Below are positions 51,225-61,100 of a stretch of 64,000 nucleotides of DNA, piece by piece; the first letter of the stretch is position 1; each line of letters opens with the position of its first letter. The notes under the pieces are model-generated. The model was not told where the DNA came from. It saw nothing but the letters and a program-made list of their open reading frames with translations, and ran no database searches. The translations under genes and the position numbers were made by a program. This DNA comes from Strigamia acuminata (taxonomy: Eukaryota > Arthropoda > Chilopoda > Geophilomorpha > Linotaeniidae), in NCBI GenBank assembly GCA_949358305.1, contig OX442314.1:61947369-62011368 (forward strand), written 5' to 3'.

Positions 51225-52402
51225 ATGAAATTCGCCTTGGACGTGCCGAGACTGCATTTTCATCTTGATTGGGAGTTTAATTGCAGCTACACGAGTCGCT
51301 GGATCAAATTCGAAAAAGATGTTTGCAAACAAGTGGATTCCTTGCCCATTCGACATTACTTAAAACCTGCATTGTGCTTATTTATCAAACGAGTTGGAAA
51401 ACAATTATTCGAATGGATCGAATACATATTTATCTGCGTGCTTAAACAAATCCAGATGGAATTCGTGCAAGACATCATCCACGCGTCTCGATGGACTGTA
51501 CACGGCAAATTAAATACAACCGAATCAGCCCGAGTTCTGGTACGTTTAAGACATTTGAATGTCTTAGACAGATTCGACATCGCCTGTGTTTTCTGTATAG
51601 AAGACGAAGTCGAGGATCTTTGGAACGAATTGACCAACGATTTAAAGCGAAAGGTTTTCGAGAGGGATTCTAACGATTTTCTAACGTATTTACAACGCCT
51701 GATGTTTAATTATTGGGAATAAGCGACAGAAAAGTCGAGATGTTGCTGAGGAGCGTGAGATACCAAAACCAAAGCGCGGTGCAATATTTCTGGTCGATAA
51801 TGAGCGAGGACAAACGACAAGAAGTCTTCTGCGATTGCATCCAAAAAGACAGCGAATTTTACAGTTTGATTAACGTAATATTCGACGATCGAATTGGTTA
51901 CACTCGTGGTCTCTGTTTCGGTTTAGACGTCGTGCATTTTCTGCTTTTGCAGTTGGACGAGCAGCAAGTGGACGCCATTTTCGATTCGGACGTTGGAAAA
52001 GTTTTTTATTTACGGTAGTTCTTTTGCTGGACTTTGTGTACAGCCTTGGACATAAAAAACGTCCCTTACCTGCTTGAGCTGGACTTCAGAATGAGCAGTT
52101 TCAACTCTAATCACCAGATGGCGCAAAAAATCGTCAATTGTTTCTGACATCACAATGAAAATTTCCTAACTAGACAACTGCAACCGATCAGCAAACATGG
52201 CTGCCTGCCTGCTGAGTTGTGGATTTCTAATTTTGACGATTGTCGACAGAACTGCATGCAGCTTTTGAGGAGTTTAGGAACGATCGGTTTGCAGATGGAA
52301 ATGTCGGAGAGAAATCCCGATCTGAAGTCTGAATTTGAGAAAAGATTAAAAACGATCCTTCCGCCCGTTAATGTATTCCCAGTTACCAATACACGTTGAA
52401 CG
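51225..52402 (+). pseudogene. Broken protein-coding gene of unrecognised family
   Basis: The frame from ATG 51225 (165 residues) is helix-rich with biased amino-acid content that looks coding (LNVLDRFDIACVFCIEDEV, LWNELTNDLKRKVF). At about 51715 the meaningful reading moves to another frame (KVEMLLRSVRYQNQSAVQYF..GLDVVHFLLLQLD), open to a TAG at 52016. Beyond it the same frame still reads like protein (DIKNVPYLLELDFRM) to a TGA near 52147, then again (LWISNFDDCRQNCMQLL..KRLKTILPPV) to a stop near 52400. So one frameshift and two stops interrupt about 390 codons. No CAG/GT pair explains the breaks as introns. I do not know the family; repeated Trp/Leu helical segments suggest a helical-repeat protein. 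The last third lies inside the left arm of the inverted repeat. Confidence 0.55.
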
Positions 52403-52437
52403 AGATACTGAATTACGCGAGCGGTGGATTAACAACC
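52038..52437 (+). repeat. Long inverted repeat, left arm
   Basis: 400 bp that are the reverse complement of 52656-53055 with scattered substitutions and no length difference. The plus strand carries the 3' part of the broken gene. Confidence 0.93.
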
Positions 52438-52655
52438 TGGGAGAAATGAATTTTACCTATTTAGATCGTAGCACAGTTTTCTAGTTTAGGAAAATTGTTC
52501 ACTATCAATTTCACGTTCGTTTCATCACTTTTCCATAACAACATCTAGATTAGAGACGAAAAATTGATAAAAGAATGGATTCATTTTTAAGTTTGGAGTT
52601 AAATTTGTGTTTTTAAAGGATTACCTAATTCATTTGATGATTTGAGGATTTTTTG

Positions 52656-53055
52656 GGCTGTTAATCCACCGCTCGCGTAATTCAGTATCTCGTTCAACGT
52701 GTATTGGTAGCTGGGAATACATTAACGGGCGGAAGGATCGTTTTTAATCTTTTCTCAAATTCAGACTTCAGATCGGGATTTCTCTCCGACATTTCCATCT
52801 GCGAACCGATCGTTCCTAAACTCCTCAAAAGCTGCATGCAGTTCTGTCGACAAGCGTCAAAATTAGAAATCCACAACTCAGCAGGCAGGCAGCCATGTTT
52901 GCTAATCGGTTGCTGTTGTCTAGTTAGGAAATTCTCATTGTGATGTTAGAAACAATCGACGATTTTTTGCGCTATCTGGTGATTAGAGTTGAAACTGCTC
53001 ATTCTGAAGTCCAGCTCAAGCAGGTAAGGGACGTTTTTTATGTCCAAGGCTGTAC
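52656..53055 (-). repeat. Long inverted repeat, right arm
   Basis: 400 bp, inverted copy of the left arm, separated by a 218-bp AT-rich spacer (52438-52655). Its minus strand encodes the same ISNFDACRQNCMQLL segment. The plus-strand frame 52940-53131 is antisense to the gene and is regarded as a shadow. Confidence 0.93.
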
Positions 53056-53702
53056 GTGGAATTTTTTACAGCTACTTTGTAGATGCTTGGGAGCTTTCGG
53101 GGATCCTTCGTGTAGCAAGCACGAAAACTAAAAATTCTGAAACGCAACAACGCTGAAAACATAAAACGCTGAATTACAAAAATGCGGAAAACAAAAACCC
53201 TGAAATCAAAAACGCTGAAATCAAAAATGCTAAAAACTTGGTAGATTTGGGTTTTGTGTAATTTCAGTTGCGTCAAATTCAAATAGTCGCCGCTCGAAAA
53301 CCAAGAGGGGTAGAGTTTTCTGCCTTTTAGGGTTTGTAGAGGAGAAGGTCCTCTATATCGTTTGGTTTTTAAAATAAAAAAATCCGTGGTCAGGATGTTG
53401 AAATATTGGGGTTTGAAGTTGTGGCACCAGATTTGGAAATTTAGTACAAGTCTTTTTTGTGCCATATTCAAATGCATTACCGGTACTGGAACCGATACTG
53501 AAACCGGTACTGCAATCCCTATGTGCTATTGATTAATAAATTATTTATTTATTTAATATCACAATGCAGGTCCGAAACATTTTGACATAAATATAGTAAT
53601 TGGCCGCTATTTTGCCTCCACGTGTATTGTCCCATGTTCAGAAGTTCTGAGACACAGTAAATATAGTAATTAGCTGCTTTTCCAATTAACAATTATACCA
53701 AA
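53056..53702. other. Unassigned stretch with small repeats
   Basis: No gene. A short tandem of AAAAACGCTGAAATC-like words lies at 53145-53235. A 16-bp word AAATATAGTAATTGGC, with AATTAGC variant, is repeated at 53590 and 53659 around the truncated end of Copia-4. Confidence 0.5.
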
Positions 53703-56512
53703 TTAATATCTAATTAAAATAACATAAAGACAATGATGTGGTTCGCTCAACCATTGTGACAGGTAAGTCACTACATAAGTGATGTCTGGACGTGTGGCTT
53801 GTGCCACATACATAAGTGACCCTATGACTTGTCTATAAGGTTCGTGAGTAAGTAATGGTCTTTTGGGATACTCGGGATCGTCGAATTTCTCTGAAGCATC
53901 CATCGGTGTTGGTATAGCTTTTGAATTATGCATCCCATATCTTTCCAGAATTTTTGTTATATATTGTTCCTGGTCTAAGGAGATGCTACCATCTATGTTA
54001 ACTGTCACTCTTATCCCTAACATCTTGGTAATCTGTCCCAAGTCGTCAATTTGAAATTTAATCTGAAGTCTGACTATAATTCGGTTCACTGTTTCTGTAT
54101 CATTTGTTGCTACAATCAAATTGTCTACGTACACTCCCATCAATACACATATAGGCACTGATCAACAATCATGCGCTCAAAACCTTCATTTAGGAGTTCT
54201 TGATTAAGTACCAAGTTCCATTCTCTCCCTGCTTGTGGCAATCCATACATGGCTTTGAGTAACAAGCACACATCATCTGCATGATCTTCGCTTATAAAAC
54301 CTACAGGCTGTTTCATATAAACTTGCTCATTTAACTTTGCATTTAAATATGCAGTTTTGAAATCATAGTGACGTATAAAATACCCAGCTACCGCTGCGAT
54401 TGCCAATATGATGCGTAATGTGGCTAATCGTACTACAGGGGCGTAGGACGACTAATAATCTTGGCCTGGTACTGTACCAAAACCTCGAACCACTAATCTC
54501 GCTTTTTGATCCAATTTTCGCTTAAACATCCATCTATTGGTAAATATTCTTGCATGTGGCGGTTTTGGTACTAAAATCCATGTGCCCTGTTGTCGATGCG
54601 ACGCCATTTCATCCTCCATTGCGCGTCGCCAATGTTCTGCATTGTTGTCAGTCATGGCTTGTTGGTAATTTTCAGGTTCATCGGCATCATTGAACTGATG
54701 AAGATCCACGTCAGGTAATTGTCCTGCTTCATAATGTTCATCTTCATTTTCATCTGACATTAATAGTTGTGTTCTTTCGCGTTGCTGTCGTTGTGTACGG
54801 TGTATACGCCAATCTGCGACTTGGTAAGGCTGAGTCCTAATTCTGTTTCTCAAAGGATATCTTCTTTCTGCCAAAATGGGCGCTTGATTTTGCTGTTCTG
54901 CTACTATCGTCGGATGATAAAGGATTGCAGGGGTGACCGTTGTATCAATATATGCTATGTCTTGTAAATCTTGCTTATCTTGCAATTCGAGCAAGTATGC
55001 GCCCATCTTTGTTTTGTCAAAACGCACGTCCCGTGACGTTACAGTTTTCCGAGTGCTTGGGTCGTAACGCCTCCAAGCTTTATGGTTGGTTGCGTATCCT
55101 ATGAAAATCATTGGTCTCGACCTTGGGTCCAATTTTGTACGCTTTATCTTTGGGAGCCAAACGTATGCAATACATCCAAAAATTCTACCATGTGCAACTG
55201 TAGGTTTTGTGCCGTAAAGGGCTTCGTCAGGCGTAATATTTCCTAATCTACGTCTATGGGATCGATTTGTGACATAAGCTACAAATGCTACAGCTTCGGC
55301 CCAAAAAATCTTTGGTAACGCAGATTGTATCAATATGGCTCGAGCCTTGTCCAATAAAGTACGGTTTGTAATTTCCGCTAATCCATTTTGTTGGGGCGAA
55401 AATATTGTAGTACGTTCATGCTTTATACCTCGCTTTTGTAACACTTGTTGGAAGGAATTAGACATAAATTCTGTGCCATTGTCGCTTCTTAATCTACCTA
55501 GTCGCAATGTTGACTGGTTTTCTACCAGTTGCAAGAAAATCTCGAAAGTTTCCGTAGTCTGGTCCTTAAACTGCATAAATCTAACAAATATCTTCTTTGA
55601 AAAATCATCCACCATGGTGAAAATATATAACGAGTTTCCAAGTGATTTCTCTGGCATTGGTCCGCAAAGATCCACGTGTAATAATTGAAATGGGCCAGAG
55701 GTCAATGGCTGTCGCACTGGTTTAAATGACAATCTTGGAAACTTTGCTTGAATGCAGTAAGGGCAGCTCGGATTCTGAATTTGATGTGACCTCACCTTTA
55801 AACCATGTACCATTTTGGCATTAATCATTGTTTGAATTGAATTAAAGTTGAGATTTGCTAATCTGCTATGCCAAAGGTGTATACTGTCTTTTGTATTCAT
55901 ATTTACACTGGCCGCTTTTGCTGCTAAAGACGATGGATCCTGATCCGAAGTCTCACTCATTTGTGGTTGACCTTCAGTAATGCCTTGAAATTGGAATAAT
56001 CCTCTCTTCTTCTGTGCGTTCAATATGGTCGACCCATCTGGTCCAATAATAATGCATGATTGGCCTTGAAATGAATCCACGACTATTCATCGGCGCTAAG
56101 TCATCGCGCGACCAAGTCATCGCGCGGCCAAGTCATCGCGCGGCCAACTCATTGCGACACAAAACGGCACTAATAATAACACTAATTCCTAAGAAGGGCT
56201 AACAAGGGGGGGCGCAGCCCCCCCTTGACCCCCCGCGAACCTAACCTTGCTGGTTTTTTGACGCAAACCACTTTTTTGAGCCGGCTTGTCGTGAGTTGGT
56301 CACGCGATGAGTTGGCCGCGCAATGAGTTGGCCGCGCGATGACTTGGTCGCGCGATGACTTAGCGCCGATGAATGGTCGCGCGATGAATAGTCGCGCGAT
56401 GAATAGTCGCCGTACCCCTTGAAATAGCAGTTTTAAACCTTTTTCTGCCATGCGGCTAACTGAAATCAAGTTTCCTCGCAATTCAGGTACAAATAAGACG
56501 TGCTTCATATTT
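53703..56512 (-). pseudogene. Copia-4 polyprotein remnant, integrase-RT part
   Basis: A decayed Ty1/copia polyprotein of a family different from Copia-1, -2 and -3, read on the minus strand. From upstream: end of the protease region (KHVLFVPELRGNLISVS, 56450-56508), the TIR element at 56073-56416, then integrase (54452-56072) with WHSRLANLN, where the second zinc-binding His is Asn, CPYC, LHVDLCGP, RSDNGTEF, NGLAEITNRT, a linker, and the RT start (RWMFKRK). A stop follows DY at 54452. RT continues in 54140-54406 (HYDFKTAYLNAKLNEQVYMKQP, YGLPQAGREW), then a frameshift into 53703-54158 with YVDN in place of YVDD. It is lost at TYLSQWLSEP, before RNase H. Multiple lesions mark it as old and inactive. 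Confidence 0.9.
56073..56416. mobile_element. 344-bp TIR element (MITE-like) with 9-bp TSD
   Basis: Non-coding insertion in Copia-4. The flanks carry the direct repeat CCTTGAAAT (56064-56072 and 56417-56425); removing the insert and one copy leaves the copia reading frame uninterrupted, so the boundaries are secure. Ends are inverted repeats sharing CGACTATTCATCG, and the arms continue as tandem GTCATCGCGCGGCCAA-like words for about 80-120 bp. The centre has a G/C-run hairpin (GGGGGGGCGCAGCCCCCCC). A 9-bp duplication with long TIRs suggests a Mutator-like origin, though no transposase is present to confirm it. Confidence 0.85.
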
Positions 56513-57062
56513 TGTTGGTCCTAAGACCAAATTTATTATCGATATCAAATGTTCATACTTTATATAATTCAATTTCAAATCAGTTATTTCGATGTTTGAT
56601 GTCTTATTCGTTATATTTCGCTTTTGCACACATTGTGTGCTGTCCCGTATGTAATTCCATACCTGCATAATGTTTTTCAGTATGATTTGTTCTTTTGTTT
56701 TGACATCTAATGTCAATTATTGCCACCAGAGTGTGTTCTCACTCTTCTTCTTTTTCCAACATGGCGCCATGCATGGGTTTTGCACAGCTTAGCCATGGTT
56801 TCACCACAAATGTAATGTATCATTTTCTTATTAAATTGTTTTATTGTTTTTACACATTGTCTTTGCATTAAAGCACATTCAGTGCTGTTTTTCACGCGCA
56901 CATAAGCGTCCTTAAGACGCGCGCATTTGGTAAACGATACGGTGAACGTATCGACGACGTCGTGCACGAAGCACGACGCCATTTTGTTTTGGCTTATCAT
57001 TTCACGCTTCTCGTCGGCATTTCGCCGACCACTGCGCGCTCCTCTGCTACCAGTTACCTACA
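56513..57062 (+). repeat. Copia-3 5' LTR
   Basis: 550 bp, TGTTGGTCC...CTACA. Near its end it contains a CTCCTCTGCTACCA string that is itself complementary to part of the PBS (TGGTAGCAGAGG). Confidence 0.95.
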
Positions 57063-57064
57063 AT

Positions 57065-57082
57065 TGGTAGCAGAGGATGGTT
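57065..57082 (+). other. Copia-3 primer-binding site (initiator tRNA-Met)
   Basis: TGGTAGCAGAGGATGGTT, 18-base match to the complement of the animal initiator tRNA-Met 3' end, two bases after the LTR. Confidence 0.87.
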
Positions 57083-58119
57083 CCTTGCTAGTTGGCCATT
57101 TATTTCGTTAATTTTCGACGCAATATTCGCGAAATTCGCGATTTTTGCGCCGAAATCTTTTATTTGCAGAAAACGACGATTTTCGAGCCGATTTTCGTAC
57201 TGGAGACGTCAGATACGCATCGCCGACGTTCCACAAGAGTCTGCAACGTTTTCCTCACGATTCGCCGACTAATTTTGCCAGAAATCACGCGGGATTCGCG
57301 AATTTCTAGGCAAATTCCTTTATTTTTGCAGGTATCATCGATTTTCGGCCCGATTTTCGTCCGCCGTACGTCCACAACGTATCGCCGACGTTCAAGACAG
57401 CCAGGGCTGTCTATATTTCCACCAATTCGTCTAATTTTCGTCCGAAATCACGCGGGATTCGCGAATTTCGGCGAATTTAAATTTATTTTCAGGTTTTTCG
57501 TCAATCTGGATTCACTTCTCCGCTTAGCACGTTGCGGCGGATACAACGAGAATCCAATACTAGATTATTGGCGGCTTAGTTCCCCGGTGAACGGTCGTAA
57601 TCACCGATCTTTAGAACATTTTCACGAAGAGCCTCGAATTTTTTCGAGAAGAATTCGGGTTTTAAATCCGAATTTGCGTTTTCTCCAGCTTTTCGAGAAA
57701 GCTGCGCCGTGCCTTCATTTGCACGAGAGTTGCACCCGCGACCGATTCATCTATTTCTCCTTCTTGTCGATTTACATTGTTAACTTTAAGGTAGAATTTA
57801 AGGCTTTTGGGGGACATTTAGCATCGTATTCGCCCTTCGATCGAATCCGATCAAGCGATTACGTATTCTCCGGTAGTGCTTGTCGTGGTACAAGTGAGGT
57901 TTCCCGCGGGCCCAGGTGCACCGATCGGACCCTCTCAGACTGGCTACCGGAGGTTTTTGAATTCCTTCAGAAGGAATTGCCCAATTTGACGGTTTCCGCC
58001 TCGAAAGTGCTTCGCATCGAGTGTTGTGCTTCGTTTTCGTGCAGTGCTACGGTGTCTCGTGTGTACCATTTCTCTGAGCCTGTGTTTTCGTCGCGGAGTG
58101 TCGAGTTTTCCACGCCACG
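57083..58119 (+). other. Copia-3 leader with tandem modules
   Basis: Three imperfect modules of about 130-160 bp (roughly 57110-57500) each carry GATTTTCG, CGCCGACGTT and an ATCACGCGGGATTCGCGAATTTC block, then TTTTTGCAGG or TTTTCAGG. A stop-free frame of 372 codons (57092-58210) crosses the leader and overlaps the gag start in another frame, but it begins at a non-ATG codon and its product follows the repeats, so it is not called as a gene. Confidence 0.6.
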
Positions 58120-61100
58120 ATGCACAAATCCGGAGATTCATCGAGCAAAATTCCCGTACTCGGAGTTGGAAACTACGAGCAGTGGCAACGATCGATGCGG
58201 ATGCTCTTAAAGTCCGAGGGCCTTTGGAGGCATGTTACCGAGGAGAAGGAAGCCGAACATTTAGCTACCTTGACGGAAAAGGAGAAAGACCGGTACATGA
58301 CCAAGAAAGATAAAGCCCTCGGTCACATCTATATCCAAGTCAGCGAGCCCAAACGATCAGTGTTGGACACGTGCAACACGCCGAAAGAAGCGTGGGACGC
58401 GCTGGCTAAGATTTATGCGCCAAGCTCACGGGCCAGAAGAGCAGCCATGCGTTGGGAGTTTTTAAATCTCCAGATTGGACCCAACGAGGATATGCCGGAT
58501 TTTATTGCCAGAGTCGATCACTATGTTAGGCAATTAAAGGACGTTAAAGAGGAAACTTCGCCCGACCACCACGCATATCAGTATCTTAAGGGATTGCCAC
58601 CTGAGTATGCCCAGGCAACGTTCGCAATTTACCATTGGCCGGATGACAAATTTACACCGACTTTGGTTGCCGAACAGTTGATATCCGAACAATCTCGTTT
58701 AAGATCGGCGGGTCTGCTTCGAACAACTCCACCGACGGCTCATGCTTCTGCGAAAGGACAGTTTCGCCAACGCAATAAATCCGGTGCCCGTGATTTGTCA
58801 ACTATTCGGTGTTTCAATTGCGACCAGATGGGCCACTACGCGAATAAGTGCCCCCACCCTCGACGTGAGAATCCGAACCCGAATCAGTCGACGGCTTCCG
58901 TACAACGCTCCTCGAGAAGTAAGAGTCGAAGACGGAATAAGACCGCCGTCGCCAAGGTCGAAGACACTCGTCCTCGAGGGAGCTCACGTCCAATTCGGAA
59001 AGGGACATTTTTCTGCAGTGCACCGCAAGTCGTTGAGCGCCCAGTTGCCCACTTTATGCAATCCAATGAGTGGATTGTTGACTGCGGCGCTACCGACCAC
59101 GTGACCCATGTGCGAGCGTTATTCACCGATTTCACGAACATTCCGCCTTTCGATATCGAATTGGGGCAAGGCAAATCGCAAGTTACTGGACGAGGAACGG
59201 TTCAACTTCTCACGTCAGTTGATGATGCAGATTGCGTTTTGGATTTGACCAACGTTCTATATGCACCGAATTTCGAAGCCAATTTGATTTCGGTGTCGAA
59301 AATCGATAAAACGCGACATCATATCCACATTTTCAACGGAGAAGTTAATGTTTATGAATCGGACTATCGTTTACCAATCATTCGTGCAAAGGAACGTGGT
59401 GGCTTGTATTATTTGGACGGTTTGTGTTCGGCCCCTATCAGTTCGACAACGGTTTCGACGGCCACTCCACCGACAATTCAACCTGTCAAAACACTGGTCA
59501 CGACAGAAGTGGACTTTGACAATGTTCCGAAACCGGTTAAAGGAAAACAAAAGCAACGGGAAATTACAGACTATCGTTTTGATCTGCCAGCGGTTGAGAG
59601 TGTGAAGGCAATTCCCACCCAACCAATTCCAAACCTGACCGATCCTACACATTTTCCCGTCCTTACTCCTGTTCCCCCACCGGTCATTGTCAATCCGACC
59701 ACACAATCCTATTCCAATGCTCTGCAATGTCTACCGATTTCCCCTCCTCCTGGCAATTTACCTCCGTCACAGAAAAAGGTAATTGCTAATCCTGCTTCGG
59801 TTAAAGACGCCACCGGTCTATGGCACAGTCGTCTCGGTCACCTGCATACTAATGCAATGAAGCTTCTGGCAGCTAACGACCAGGTTTATGGTCTGCAACC
59901 AGCTGAAGTCCGACAGGAATTGTCGTGTAACGACTGCAGAATTGCTAAATCAACCAGAGCTTCGCATAAACCGGACCCGAATCCCTGTACATCGAAACCA
60001 TTGGATCTTCTACACATGGATTTGTGGGGACCAGCCCCGCTCACGTCACTGGGCGGCTCGGATTATGTTTTCACCATTATCGACGATGCCACGCGTTACA
60101 CGTGGATTATCCCGTTGGCGCAGAAATCCCAGACCTTTGGGGCATTTAAGGACTTCGTCGCCCGAGTCGAACGAATTCAGAACACTCGCGTGAAAGCGAT
60201 CAGATCCGACCGTGGCGGCGAATTCATGTCAAATGAATTCTTGAACTACCTCAAAGAAAAGGGCATCCAAGGGCAGAGGACCAATCCCGCATCACCTCAA
60301 ATGAACGGGACTGCAGAACGCATAAATCGAACAATGGCCGACAGTGTCCGATCACTTATCTCCGAAACTCGACTCCCGGATGACCTTTGGGCGGAACTCG
60401 CCGTCACATTTGCGTATGTGAAGAACCGAAGTCCGCATTCGAGATTGAATAACCAAATTCCGTATATCCTATGGCGACAACGAGCATTGTCTTTACGACA
60501 CCTACGCAAAATGGGGTCCAAATGCTGGGTGCATTACACCGCGCCAGGCCGCAAGAAACTAGATCCGCGTGCATGGGAGGGATATCTCGTTGGTTACGCG
60601 ACTGGTACCCGCGGATATAGAGTTTGGAATCCGGTAGAAGATCGAGTTTACGAAACGGTTCACGTCAAGATCGATGAACGCCAATCATATCGGAAATCTC
60701 TTCGTGGCGCATCTCAACGGCCCGAAGAAACTTTTTCTGATGTCGGACAGCAATCGGTTTCGTTTAACGACAACGTCCAGTTCCATGACTGGCCAAGAGG
60801 ATCCGATTCCGAACATTCTGATCATTCCGACGACGATTCCGATAATGGTGGAGCTAGCCATGTCAGCGGCGTGTCGACATCTCACTCTGTTCATACACCG
60901 GTCATCCAATTGCCGCCTCCGACAACGCCAGAGCAGTTACTGTTGGATGCGTGTGCACTGCAATTACCGAGTTCGGCAAGTCTAGGACATTCACAATCGT
61001 ATCCCATCCTCTATCAGGAAGGAGATACAGATGACGATATTGCTGACTTTGATGACCAAGCCATTCTTCCAAGAACATCTGATTTCACTGGGACATCTGC

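Noticed and set aside
52940-53131. Exon with a CAG/GTAAGG donor in the right arm of the inverted repeat
   Set aside because: It is antisense to the gene segment carried by the same arm; the matching antisense frame in the left arm is not continuous with it. Kept only as a possibility.
57092-58210. 372-codon leader ORF in Copia-3 as a real protein
   Set aside because: Begins at a non-ATG codon, tracks the tandem modules, and is not preserved as one frame in the Copia-2 leader.
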